A stretch of 64,000 bases of DNA from an uncultured Eubacteriales bacterium (GTDB taxonomy: Bacteria > Bacillota > Clostridia > Oscillospirales > CAG-382): assembly GCA_934502885.1 (NCBI GenBank), contig CAKSUT010000002.1, forward strand, positions 1-64,000, written 5' to 3'. How positions within the stretch are numbered: position 1 is the first letter of the stretch; every line of letters starts with the position of its first letter. The translations under genes and the position numbers were made by a program. This document shows positions 47,818 to 57,400 of the stretch, one piece after another. Under the pieces are notes generated by a model. The model was not told where the DNA came from. It ran no database searches and was given only the letters and a program-made list of their open reading frames with translations.

Positions 47818-49806
47818 TCACGCCGCAAAGAACCGTGCGGCAAGCGCCGAAAGATCGGCAAGAGTCGTCTTTCCGTCGCAGTTTATGTCTGCGCTGATTA
47901 CGTCATCAACATTTACCGATTTTGCAAGATTCTTAGCAAGTGCCGTGAGGTCGGCAAAGCTTACGATTCCGTCAGCGTCGATGTCGCCTATAAGTCTGAA
48001 CGCAACTCCGTCCTCATTCAGCACCGCTTTTATCGTCTCGGAATCGTCCGTAAGATATACTGTACACGAAGTGCCGCCGAATGCACCGCTTTCAAGAGAC
48101 ACAATGCCTGAGGGAAGCACTACACTCTCGATATCCGGAGCGTTTGAAAATGCGTTCTTTGCTATTTTTGCTACTCCGCTCGGGACTCGAACCGTGCCGC
48201 TTTCGACTGTACATTCGATGAGTACTCCGTCAACGACAATAAAATCGCTGAGAGCCTTTCTGCTGTAGGAGGCGGTGTAGGTGTTTCCGCTCTTTGTCCA
48301 GCCTGCAAAGGTATACGAATAGTTTTCGTCGGACTCGCGGACAGGGTCGTTCGGGACTTCGGTAAACGCTTCTCCGTTGCCGTAAAGAACGCTTTCAATG
48401 TGCGTTCCGTCGTAATCGTTATATTCGTATGTTTCAAGGTTTATATTTTCCTTAGTCGTCGCCGTAACATTGGGAGAATCGGAGAATAGCAAAGTAAGAG
48501 TATCACCATCGGCATTGAAGCCGTAGATATTCGTGCCTGCCGCAAGGGTGTATTCTTTCGCTTTGACAACTGTGTTTCCGTCGTAAACACACACCGCATT
48601 CGGCGCATTGAAGATTAGGTAGTCGCCGTAAACAAGCGGATATGAAAACGCCGATGCGTACCAACCGCCGCTTGCCGCCGCCCAATGTCCCATGTTATAT
48701 GCCTGCGTTCCTATCTCGCCGCCGGACACTTTTTCGTAAAGCTCACGGACATCGGCAGTATCGAGCTTATAAAGGCGTGCCGAGTAATTGTAATATGCGG
48801 TTGTATACCATGCGCCGCCGTAATTTACAATGGGAGCTGTAATCGAAAGTCCGCTCGCTGCGGCGTCATAGGAGGTATCCGTGCAGTCATAGAGAGCAGT
48901 CCATCCACTTGCTCCGAGTGCGGTCATGCCGGCGTCACTCCGCAGGAATTTACTGTACATAACTCTGCCCGGAATGTCAGGGGTCGGGTCGTTGTGTGTG
49001 ACGTCGAGATGATACCAATTGCCATTGAGGTTGACGTAATTCCACGTGTGGTTCATTGCGGGTGAGGTTGCGGCGTCGCACTGTATACCGAATCTGTCGG
49101 CAAGAGCTATCATTGCAAGGGTGTAGCCCTGGCAGACCGCGGTTTTCTCTTTGAGAAAGCTGTAGGCATCGAAGTTTGCGTCGGCTGCCGTTGCGGAGTC
49201 ATAAACACGCTCGTCGTAGCAATAATTCGAGGCTAAGTAACCGTTCAGCAAAAGCAGCGTTTCATAATCGCTTGCATTTTCCGGGACTATGGCGCACACC
49301 TCGTCAAGGAGGCTTTCATACTCTGCACGGACGCTTTCAAGTTCAGTGCCGCTGTAAATATACGTAGGGAGCATGGCAGTTATCGCACCGCTCGACGGAC
49401 TGTACGAAATACGGTAGCCGTTATTCACGTAAAACAGCTCGGGGTTTCTGTTGATAACAGAAGAGAACACTGCATTGAAAGATTCCTTGTCGCCCTCATT
49501 TTTATAATTGTAAGCCTCAAATCCGGCATCGGTGACTCCGGAAAGCGAAATGCTGTCGGAAGCGCTGCGAAGTCCATCGAGAATAATTTTGTAGAGAACA
49601 TCGTCTCTCGTCGTTTCCTCAAGCGACGCCTCGTCATACCGTGCGAAAGCCTTTTCGGGAATGCCGCCGCTCTGGAGTATGCTGTCTGCGGCGGAAACGC
49701 TTACCGTTGCACTTTCCTCATTTTCTGCGGCAAACGCCGAAACGGAAAGGAACACCGACAACGCAAAGACGGTCGCAAGCAGGGCAAATATGCGGATAGA
49801 TTTCAT
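47818..49806 (-). CDS. secreted transglutaminase-like protein with dockerin-like C terminus
   Basis: A 662-residue exported protein with a signal peptide (IRIFALLATVFALSVFLSV) from the ATG at 49806. Residues about 200-300 form a transglutaminase-like cysteine protease fold: Cys in KTAVCQGYTLAMIALADRFG, His in MNHTWNYVNLNG, Asp in WYHLDVTHND. Beta-rich segments, an InlB-type repeat (YSYTFAGWTKSG) and a leucine-rich BspA-like segment (KIAKNAFSNAPDIESVVLPSG) follow. The last 55 residues carry two calcium-loop motifs, DIDADGIVSFADL and DINCDGKTTLADL, as in type I dockerins. It could attach to a cohesin. The catalytic role is probably peptidase or cross-linking. Confidence 0.87.
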   Translation of the reverse strand: MKSIRIFALLATVFALSVFLSVSAFAAENEESATVSVSAADSILQSGGIPEKAFARYDEASLEETTRDDVLYKIILDGLRSASDSISLSGVTDAGFEAYNYKNEGDKESFNAVFSSVINRNPELFYVNNGYRISYSPSSGAITAMLPTYIYSGTELESVRAEYESLLDEVCAIVPENASDYETLLLLNGYLASNYCYDERVYDSATAADANFDAYSFLKEKTAVCQGYTLAMIALADRFGIQCDAATSPAMNHTWNYVNLNGNWYHLDVTHNDPTPDIPGRVMYSKFLRSDAGMTALGASGWTALYDCTDTSYDAAASGLSITAPIVNYGGAWYTTAYYNYSARLYKLDTADVRELYEKVSGGEIGTQAYNMGHWAAASGGWYASAFSYPLVYGDYLIFNAPNAVCVYDGNTVVKAKEYTLAAGTNIYGFNADGDTLTLLFSDSPNVTATTKENINLETYEYNDYDGTHIESVLYGNGEAFTEVPNDPVRESDENYSYTFAGWTKSGNTYTASYSRKALSDFIVVDGVLIECTVESGTVRVPSGVAKIAKNAFSNAPDIESVVLPSGIVSLESGAFGGTSCTVYLTDDSETIKAVLNEDGVAFRLIGDIDADGIVSFADLTALAKNLAKSVNVDDVISADINCDGKTTLADLSALAARFFAA

Positions 49807-49931
49807 AATACAACTTCCTTTACGCAAAAGTATTTGGCAAACACACCATTCTGCAAGGCAATTATACCACAAACATTTGAAATATACTATACAATAAAAA
49901 CAATTTTTCATTAACGGAAAGAGAAACAGAC

Positions 49932-49962
49932 AAAAAATCCCTCACCCTTTTGAGGTGAGGGA
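49932..49962 (-). terminator. terminator of the 456-residue secreted protein gene
   Basis: On the minus strand TCCCTCACC pairs with GGTGAGGGA, followed by TTTTTTG. It lies 50 bases past the stop codon. Confidence 0.92.
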
Positions 49963-50011
49963 CAAAGTCACGGTCAAATGCCGAAACTTAACTTTCCGTG
50001 AAAGTCACAGA

Positions 50012-51382
50012 TTAATAGTCGAGCTTCCAGCTGTTGTCGGGACCTGCGTATGTGCCGAGGTATCTTGTGATAACGGGGCGGCCGTTCTCGCCGTTGAATA
50101 CTACGCCGCATACTGTGAGGTACTGGTAGTACTGGAAGGGAGCTACATCCTCGTGGTTCGGCTCGGTCCAAGAGATTTCACCAACTGTTGCCGGTCTTGC
50201 GTATACGGGCATAGCGTAAGCAACGCTCTTGTTGTACTCTTCATCGTCATAGTCATACTCAGCGTCGAACTTAGCGTTCCACTTGCCGTCGAGCTTGAGC
50301 TTGTAGTCAGCTACGAACTCCTTAGCGAGGTCAACAGTCTTCGTACCGTTAATCTTACCATTCATATCAAAAGTAGGACCGGAAACGTACTTCGTCGTAA
50401 CAACAACTATGTTCTTTGCGATATCAGCATCAGACATAAGGAATCTGCCGGTAGCCACATCTCTTGCGCTGAGATCAACGTAGTTGAGAACGCCTGCGTA
50501 GTTAGCCTTGAAGTTTACGTTGTTGAGCCATGCGTCGCCGATAAGGGACTTGTAAGCGTCAGCAAGGATCTTCTCATCCTTGTTGTTGAGGTTGATCTTC
50601 TTGCCGGTAGCAACGTTGATGTCACCAACGAAAGCAACCTTGTACTCAGGCTTAACTTCTACAACATTGCTTCTGTACGCATCATAAACAGGGAGCGTCT
50701 CGCTCTGTGCCAAACCGAAATAAGGACCTTTCTCTGTTATGGGTGCTTCAATAGCGCGAACAGAGGTGCAGGGAACATGAACATCAGCATCTGTCCAAGC
50801 AAACACATCAAATTCATCCACAAGGTTTTTGTTTCCAAAGTCATACTTCCAGCCTGCTCCGGGAATATTTGTCTGTCTTCTGTCCCAAACCTGAGCAACC
50901 CACTTGTTGAAATGTGTATTACCGTGAGGGCACTTCTCGGAATTGAGAACAACCGTCATGTTTGTAACTGCCTTTGCGCACTCTGCACAGTTCTTGTACT
51001 GAGCAAGAATGTCGAGATAGTCCCAGTCATACTCTACGAAGCGAGTTTCCCAGTTAGCAAAGAGTCCGTTGTAAGATGTGTAGTTGAGAGCCTCAAACTG
51101 CTTTGTGTCGCTGTTCTTAGCATAGAGTCTGCTGTATCCGGCGTGAGGATATGCAGTCTCAAAGCCTTCCTCAACCCACTTGTGAGCTGTAGGTCTTACC
51201 TCGGAACGAACACGAACGCCGTTAACGTACTCAGAGAAATATTCGCCAACGATGCCCATTCCCTCGCCAAGAGAAGAAAGGTCATATCCGCTATGCTTCA
51301 GAGCCGCGGATGCAGGTGCTGCTACAGAAGACGCTGCGACTGCTGCGCACAACACTCCTGTAAAGATTCTTTTGAAGTTCAT
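50012..51382 (-). CDS. secreted protein of unknown function, probably abundant
   Basis: A 456-residue exported protein with a clear signal peptide (KRIFTGVLCAAVAASSVAA) ending at PASA around residue 26. No known domain is recognised. Visible features are CAECAKAVTN (a CxxC pair) and CPHGNTHFNKW around residues 130-165, many aromatic residues and a Gly/Asp-rich C-terminal half. Its codon use is noticeably biased compared with its neighbours and it has a strong GGAGG site, a strong terminator and a dedicated palindrome upstream. All of these point to high expression. No SLH, dockerin or sortase signal is present, so attachment is unclear. Confidence 0.75.
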   Translation of the reverse strand: MNFKRIFTGVLCAAVAASSVAAPASAALKHSGYDLSSLGEGMGIVGEYFSEYVNGVRVRSEVRPTAHKWVEEGFETAYPHAGYSRLYAKNSDTKQFEALNYTSYNGLFANWETRFVEYDWDYLDILAQYKNCAECAKAVTNMTVVLNSEKCPHGNTHFNKWVAQVWDRRQTNIPGAGWKYDFGNKNLVDEFDVFAWTDADVHVPCTSVRAIEAPITEKGPYFGLAQSETLPVYDAYRSNVVEVKPEYKVAFVGDINVATGKKINLNNKDEKILADAYKSLIGDAWLNNVNFKANYAGVLNYVDLSARDVATGRFLMSDADIAKNIVVVTTKYVSGPTFDMNGKINGTKTVDLAKEFVADYKLKLDGKWNAKFDAEYDYDDEEYNKSVAYAMPVYARPATVGEISWTEPNHEDVAPFQYYQYLTVCGVVFNGENGRPVITRYLGTYAGPDNSWKLDY

Positions 51383-51453
51383 AATGATACCTCCATGATA
51401 ATATAGTTGTTGACGTCTTCTTTAACGCCTACCACATTTTAACACCTTTGGCG

Positions 51454-51474
51454 TAAAAATGTGTTACACATTTT
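51454..51474. promoter_or_regulatory. perfect palindrome upstream of the secreted protein gene
   Basis: AAAAATGTGT-T-ACACATTTTT is a 10-bp inverted repeat around a single base, 72 bases upstream of the start codon. It lacks a T run beyond the stem and looks like an operator rather than a terminator. The rest of 51383-51684 contains no gene. Confidence 0.65.
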
Positions 51475-51684
51475 TAAACATTTATCGCACGTCTTGTAAA
51501 TGTCATTTGTTTCGACAATGTTTTTGATGATTTACGGATAAAAAAACTAAAATGTCGGAATAGGTTGTCTTTTGTCGTATCAATAAGAATTATTTAATCA
51601 ATGTATAAACAAGCGTTAATAATTGAAAATCGGCAAAAACCGGAGGCTTTCGCTTCCGGCTTTCATTGTACGCGAATTTTTGTC

Positions 51685-52173
51685 TTACCAATCCTCGCCA
51701 TATTCTTCATAATCGTCCATGGCATCGTCCGCACCCCTTGCATATTCATCATCACGCTCGTATCTGTCCCAATCGGGTTCTCCGTCTCTGTAGACGTCGT
51801 CGTAACCCTCTTCGTATTTATCGGGCGTATAATACACGGAATAATTTTTCGGAATTACATAGGTCTGACCGTATGGTGTGGTTCTTGTGTTGCTTGAAGA
51901 GCTGCTCCACGAGCCGCTTGATGTCCGTGAGCTGCTTGACGTACTGTATCTCGACGAGGAACTTCTGCTTGGTTGTGAATAGGACTTACTCGCCGAAGAA
52001 GAGGCAGCGGCAGAGGGTGTGCTTGAATTCGAGGACTCACCGGCAATATATTCCTCATCAAAATTTGCACGGTTGATTACGGCAAGAATCAACACCAAGG
52101 AAACATACAGTATAAGAATCGGAACCGCAAGACCTTTAAGCAAATTACATTTCACAGCATCTCTCCCCTTCAT
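51685..52173 (-). CDS. membrane-anchored Ser-rich protein with acidic C terminus
   Basis: A 162-residue protein. The ATG at 52173 lies four bases after AGGAGTGACG; the in-frame GTG at 52179 would overlap the site. One transmembrane helix (about 13-35) is followed by a serine-rich linker of some 60 residues (about 45-100), a short YGQTYVIPKNYSVYY segment, and an acidic end rich in Asp, Tyr and Glu. The order suggests a surface protein with its tail outside, but no known domain is present. Confidence 0.7.
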   Translation of the reverse strand: MKGRDAVKCNLLKGLAVPILILYVSLVLILAVINRANFDEEYIAGESSNSSTPSAAASSSASKSYSQPSRSSSSRYSTSSSSRTSSGSWSSSSSNTRTTPYGQTYVIPKNYSVYYTPDKYEEGYDDVYRDGEPDWDRYERDDEYARGADDAMDDYEEYGEDW

Positions 52174-52263
52174 CGTCACTCCTACATATTCCGATTACAG
52201 TATATACCGCAAGTATGTATATGTCCAAAACAAACCACAAAATCATTCCATAAAATTGATGAA

Positions 52264-52301
52264 AAAACAAAAAACACGAACCCCATGAGGAGTCCGTGCT
52301 T
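52264..52301 (-). terminator. terminator of the rplJ-rplL operon
   Basis: On the minus strand CACGGACTCC pairs imperfectly with GGGGTTCGTG and is followed by TTTTTTG, 20 bases after the rplL stop. Confidence 0.85.
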
Positions 52302-52319
52302 GAATGCGGTAAGTAAAAA

Positions 52320-52697
52320 TTACTTGATAGTAACTTCTGCGCCTGCAGCAACGAGCTGAGCCTTGATAGCTTCAGCGTCTTCCTTGGAAACGCCTTCCTT
52401 GAGAACCTTAGGAGCGCCCTCAACGAGGTCCTTAGCTTCCTTAAGACCGAGGCCGGTGATCTCGCGAACAACCTTGATAACGCCGAGCTTGGAAGCACCT
52501 GCGCTTGTGAGCTCTACGTTGAACTCTGTCTGCTCTTCAGCAGCTGCTGCGGGAGCTGCGCCGGGTGCTGCTGCTACTGCTACGGGAGCTGCGGATACGC
52601 CGAATTCCTCCTCAAGTGCCTTTACGAGATCAGCAAGCTCAAGAATGGTAAGTGTTTTGATATCTTCAAGAATCTTAAGAGACTTTTCTGTTGCCAT
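52320..52697 (-). CDS. rplL: 50S ribosomal protein L7/L12
   Basis: A 125-residue stalk protein. The N-terminal dimerisation domain is followed by an alanine-rich hinge (about 38-55) and the C-terminal domain with LGVIKVVREITGLGLKEAKDLVEGAPK. It recruits translation GTPases. GGAGG lies eight bases before the ATG. The gene ends in a terminator and rpoB does not follow, so the operon is only rplJ-rplL here. Confidence 0.98.
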   Translation of the reverse strand: MATEKSLKILEDIKTLTILELADLVKALEEEFGVSAAPVAVAAAPGAAPAAAAEEQTEFNVELTSAGASKLGVIKVVREITGLGLKEAKDLVEGAPKVLKEGVSKEDAEAIKAQLVAAGAEVTIK

Positions 52698-52803
52698 TTT
52701 AATTTACCTCCGTAATAAAAAATTTTAAAGTATTTCGGGTATTGTAACCCATTTGCCGGTTATCCGTCCGTCGGTCATGCCGACAATTTACGCCGCAAAA
52801 GAC

Positions 52804-53310
52804 TTATGCTTCCGCAACGCTGCCTTCCTTGTCGATCTTTCCCTGGAGTACGTAAGCGAGTCCGTAGAGAGAGGACTGGAGGCTTCCCATGATCTTGCAG
52901 ATGAGACCTTCCTTGGAAGGAATAGCGGAGAGTTCTTCAACGCCCTTGACGTCAATTACTCTGCCTTCAACGAAACCTGCCTTAACCTTAAAGTTCTCGT
53001 TATCCTTTGCGAAGTTGCAGAGGATCTTTGCGGGAGCAACCGGATCTTCGCTTATTGCGAAAGCGGTCATACCCTCGAGAACGTCGTCAAAGCCTTCGAG
53101 ACCTGCGATTTCGCAAGCCTTCTTGATGTAGGTGTTCTTAATAACGGTGTATTCAACGCCTGCTTCGCGAAGAGACTTACGGAGAGCAGTATCCTTCTCA
53201 ACGGTGATACCGCAGTAGTTTACGAGAACACCGCTGCCGGCATTCTTGATCTTTTCTGCGAGTTCCTCGACCATTTTCTGCTTCTGTTCAAGTATTTTTG
53301 CACTCGGCAT
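52804..53310 (-). CDS. rplJ: 50S ribosomal protein L10
   Basis: A 168-residue protein that carries the L12 dimers on the ribosome stalk. The ATG at 53310 (MPSAKILEQKQ) follows GGGAGG by eight bases; the upstream in-frame GTG lies inside that site. The VLVNYCGITVEKDTALRKSLREAGVEY region (quoted in part as TALRKSLREAGVEY) is typical. The protein binds its own leader RNA to repress the operon in other bacteria, and that leader is present here. Confidence 0.98.
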   Translation of the reverse strand: MPSAKILEQKQKMVEELAEKIKNAGSGVLVNYCGITVEKDTALRKSLREAGVEYTVIKNTYIKKACEIAGLEGFDDVLEGMTAFAISEDPVAPAKILCNFAKDNENFKVKAGFVEGRVIDVKGVEELSAIPSKEGLICKIMGSLQSSLYGLAYVLQGKIDKEGSVAEA

Positions 53311-53324
53311 ATTTTTCACCTCCC

Positions 53325-53510
53325 GTTTAATACCGTGCCCGGTACAGTTTGACCGCCGGAAACAAAGAATGCTCTTTTCCGGTCACAGCCTAAAAGCCGC
53401 CGAAAAAGAGCACAACAACACATCAAAACAATTGATTCGTAATTAATGCTTTCCTCGGCAGGCGGATGATGTCCGTTAGAGCTTTCGCAACCTGCTGTCT
53501 TCAGTCAACG
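53325..53510 (-). ncRNA. ribosomal protein L10 leader RNA
   Basis: On the minus strand the leader begins near 53510 with CTGAAGACAGCAGG (53504-53491) and, after a stem, CCTGCCGAGG (53462-53453). This is the conserved kink-turn core of the Firmicute L10 leader. A second long hairpin follows (53412-53371, GCTCTTTTTCGG pairing with CCGGAAAAGAGC). The leader binds L10-L12 and controls the operon. Confidence 0.9.
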
Positions 53511-53516
53511 CTGTGT

Positions 53517-53545
53517 ATTATACCACGGAGAATTACGGTTGTCAA
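53517..53545 (-). promoter_or_regulatory. consensus promoter of rplJ-rplL
   Basis: On the minus strand TTGACA (53545-53540), a 17-base spacer and TATAAT (53522-53517). The -35 box overlaps the TGA stop codon of the upstream protease gene. Confidence 0.92.
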
Positions 53546-54300
53546 GTGATTTTGCGATTGTTTTCAGAATGTTCACTTTTTGCTTTGTGAATCATTTCTT
53601 TGAGTGCGTCGGAGGCGTCCGAAAGGCTGCCCACGGCGTCGATAAGTCCGATATCCACCGCTTTTATGCCGTCTATGACGCTTCCTATATCGGCGGCAAG
53701 CTCGTCGGTCTCCATCATAAGCGCTTTCATTTGCTCCTTTGTGACATTCGAGTGCTTTACGATAAAGTCAAGTATTCTGTTCTGCATTTTCGCAAGATAA
53801 CTGAACGACTGCGGCACGCCTATCACAAGCCCGTTGGTTCTCACGGGGTGAATGGTCATTGTCGCCGACGGCACGATGAACGACTTTTTCGCCGACACCG
53901 CAAGCGGAACACCTATGGAATGTCCTCCGCCGAGTACGAGAGACACCGTGGGCTTCTTCATGCCCGATATCATCTCCGCTATGGCAAGTCCTGCCTCGAC
54001 GTCGCCGCCGACGGTATTGAGAAGTATCAGAAGTCCGTCTATATCGCCCGATTCCTCCACGCCCACAAGCTGAGGAATTACGTGTTCGTACTTTGTGGTT
54101 TTCGACTGCGGCGGCAAAAGCGTATGTCCCTCTATCTGACCGGCTATAACAAGTGTATGGACGGTTATCTCGTTTTTTGTTGTGGTGATACTGCCGCTTT
54201 CCTCAATATTGGAGATAAGTATCTCCTCTTTTTTAAGCTCGTTCAGTTCCTCCTCGGTGTCTCTTTCCTTTGTGTCCCGCCCTTTTGTATTTTCGCGCAC
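53542..54300 (-). CDS. TepA-like Clp-fold serine protease
   Basis: A 252-residue protein of the ClpP/crotonase fold, as in B. subtilis TepA (YmfB). An N-terminal basic and acidic extension (about 1-40) precedes the core: LLILLNTVGGDVEAGLAIAEMI, the nucleophile Ser in GGGHSIGVPLAV, and His in TIHPVRTNG. TepA-type proteins are linked to secretion or sporulation in other Firmicutes. GTG at 54300 follows GAGGG. Its stop codon lies inside the promoter of the ribosomal operon. Confidence 0.88.
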   Translation of the reverse strand: MRENTKGRDTKERDTEEELNELKKEEILISNIEESGSITTTKNEITVHTLVIAGQIEGHTLLPPQSKTTKYEHVIPQLVGVEESGDIDGLLILLNTVGGDVEAGLAIAEMISGMKKPTVSLVLGGGHSIGVPLAVSAKKSFIVPSATMTIHPVRTNGLVIGVPQSFSYLAKMQNRILDFIVKHSNVTKEQMKALMMETDELAADIGSVIDGIKAVDIGLIDAVGSLSDASDALKEMIHKAKSEHSENNRKIT

Positions 54301-54406
54301 GGTCTTCCCTCTTTCACTTTTTCACCGCATTATCGCAGTTTCTTTTTTCACAGTATGAGCTTTTTCGGCTTTTATTATGCGCGCAAGGAACACCGGCGGA
54401 AAAGAA

Positions 54407-54438
54407 ACTCCGACCGAAAAATTCCGGTCGGAGTTCCG
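54407..54438 (-). terminator. terminator of the giant InlB-repeat gene
   Basis: On the minus strand ACTCCGACCG pairs with CGGTCGGAGT, followed by TTCTTTTCC, about 40 bases after the stop codon. Confidence 0.85.
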
Positions 54439-54478
54439 AGGAGTGTGACGGTAAAGGACTTACCGTTTTATGCAAAGC

Positions 54479-57400
54479 TTATTTCTTTGCGCCGTAGTTT
54501 TCCTTGATGAAGCCGAGGTCTTCGATTGTTACCTTGCCGTCTTCATTGATGTCCGCCGCCTGTGCGGTTACGGAAGCTTCGGGATCAAAGCCTCTGATGC
54601 CTACGATAAAGTCGGTGATATCAATCTTGCCGTCACCGTCAACAGTGCCGTTTCCGACGATATCGCCGGCTACGAGAGCTATCTCTGCAAGCTCTGCGCC
54701 GCTTGCGGTGACTGTTCCGTCCTCAGCAACAGTGATTGCGAGAGTGGATTCAAGGTATCTCTGCTTCTTAACGACTACCGTGTATTCGCCTGCCGCAAGG
54801 TCTGCGGAAACGGTTACTCTGCTGCCGGTCTCAGCAACAGTTACGCCTTCAACCTCGACGCCGTCCTTGAAGATCTTCGCCTTTGCGTCCATGCGGACTG
54901 CGAGTCCTTCGGGAACTGTGTAGGTTGTCTCGTTAATGTCGGCGGCTCTTACGGTCGTGTAGACTATCGAAACGTTTGCGCTTGCAAGCTTATAGGTTGC
55001 AGTGAAGGTCATATTGCTTGTTATGGGGGTCGTTTCGTCAAAGTCGGGCGTCCACTTATCAAACGTATAGGTCTTGCCGTTCTCGGTGTAGTTTGCGGGA
55101 TCTGCGATCTTTACACGTGCGAGAGGCGTTCCGTATGCATTTTCGTACTTAACAACATCCGTTGCAGCTGTGCCGTCGGCGTCCTTTATGCCCGTATAGG
55201 TTACGCTGTAGGTGTTGATTGTGAGGTTCTCAACCTTGAATGTCATGCCGTCGGCGGTTACATTTATTACGAACGAATACGAACCGTCCTCGTTCTCTGT
55301 AGCGGCAGCCATGTAAACCTTATTTCCGTTTACGTCAAGTATAAATTCGGAATTGCTGTAAGCCTCGCCGAGTTTTACTGTGATGACGATAGGGTCGCCA
55401 ATTTTGACCTTATCGCCGGGGTTGACATCATTGCCGCCGTTCTTTACGGTAAGGGTATACTTAATGTTGGCGTTTTCGTCTTCGCTTTCCTTCTCAATGG
55501 GCGTGAAGTTGATTTCGCTTGCAGCTACCTTTTCGGTTACGGTAATCTTAAGATCCTTCTCAACCGCAAATGCGTAAAGACCGTTTGCGTCGGCATCAAG
55601 ATCACGTGTACCTTCTCCGCCAACAAATGTAACGGTAATCTTATCGACTTCATAGCCCTCGGAAACTGTTGCCTCTACATAGAACTTCGTTCCGTAAGGA
55701 ATACTTGTGAGGTCAGCTATCTCCTCGCCCTTTGTTTCATCGTCATTGCGAGCGTATGCCTTAAGCGTGATGTGGTCGGAGTTTACAAGCTCTATACTGT
55801 GTGTTTTAACAGAGTACTTTGCGGTAAGTGCGAGGTTGCCTGTGGTTGTACCCTTTACGTATGCGAACTTTTCATCACCGTTATACCAGCCGTCAAATAC
55901 CCATCCTGCATTTGCCGTGGGTTCCGGAAGCACTACACTGTCACTTTCAACGTTATAATTGACTTCGGTATCGCTCAGAGTGCCGTTTTCGCCTGCATCA
56001 AGAGTAATTGTGTACGTGATAGCCTCGTTCTTCGTCCAAAGCTCGAGTTCGGAGGTAAGCGTCTTCGGGAATGTAACTTCCGTACCGGCATCATAAGTTG
56101 CCGTTGTGTAGAAGCCTAACAGATTATATCCCACAGGTAATGCTCTTTCAACCTCATTAAATGTTTCAGTCGTCAGCGCTGTTCCTGCCTCGAAGCGATA
56201 GGTAAGCTTTGTCCACGATACCGGAGTCGTCTTATCAAGGCAATTAACATAAACGGAATACTTCTTCTTTGCCGTTGTAACCACGACGGTCGTGTCTGCG
56301 GTTACGGTGAAGGTGAGCTTGCCGTCAACGAGAGTCTTCTCCTCGTCGTTTACGGTTATCTTTGTGATTTCGTAATGCTCAGCCGGAGTGATTGTGAGAA
56401 CCGCCTCAGTGCCGTGGTTGTACTCAGCCTCAACGCCTTCAATCGTCACGTTGTCGCCGGTTGCGGCAACGGTGTAGGTGTTCAAGAAAACTTTGTTAGC
56501 AAGTATGAAAACCTCAGTTGAATCAGGCGCAACGATGGTTCCGGTTATAACATCGCCTTCTCTGGATACTCCCGTTACTTCACAGTCGGATGATGTATCA
56601 ATTTCAGCCTCGCTCTTATTGTGCGACTCAGCAAGAGTCAGTATAACGGTAAGGATCGTGCCAACGTCTACCTCGTCACCGTTTTCAACAGCTTCTTCGC
56701 CGTTCTTGACGGTAATGGTGTAACCCTCGTTGTTATGAATACCGATTCTTACCTGCTTCTTTACAACTGTTACGTCAACGGTTACGTTATCGGTAACTGT
56801 GAGGTCGAACGGGCTTGTCTTGGACGCTCCGTCAACCTTGATATCGGTTACTCCGTATGTTTCCTTTGCGGTTACGGTGATTGTAATCTCGGAGCCGTGA
56901 GGAACGGCATCAAGGTTAACATCTGTGTCGGTACCCTTAAGCTTTGCCGTTACGGTTGCATTTTCCGCACCGTTTACGGTTACCTTGTACGTATTGATTA
57001 CAAAGCGTCCGTAGTAGGTGGGATTGGTATCGGGCATTGCGGTCGGGAATGTGACCTTTTCGCCGGTATAATCAGCCGCAGTGTACCAACCGTCGAAGGT
57101 GTAGCCCTCCTTTGTTGTTTCGGGTGCTGTGACAGGGCTGCCGAATATTCCCCTAAACTCAGCAGGTGTTCCGCCGTCAATCACATATGTAATCTTATAC
57201 TCAATGGCAGTGTATCTTGCATAGTAGGTTGCATCGCCGGTGATTACGATTCCGGCACTCTCGAGCTTGGTGCCGCCTTCTTCGGCATCATACCAGCCGT
57301 CGAAGGTGTAGTGTTCCTTTGTCGGAGCTGTAGGAACGGCAACCTGACCGTTTTTAACGCCTGTTTTACTATCAACCTCTTCTTCGCCGTCCATGAACTT

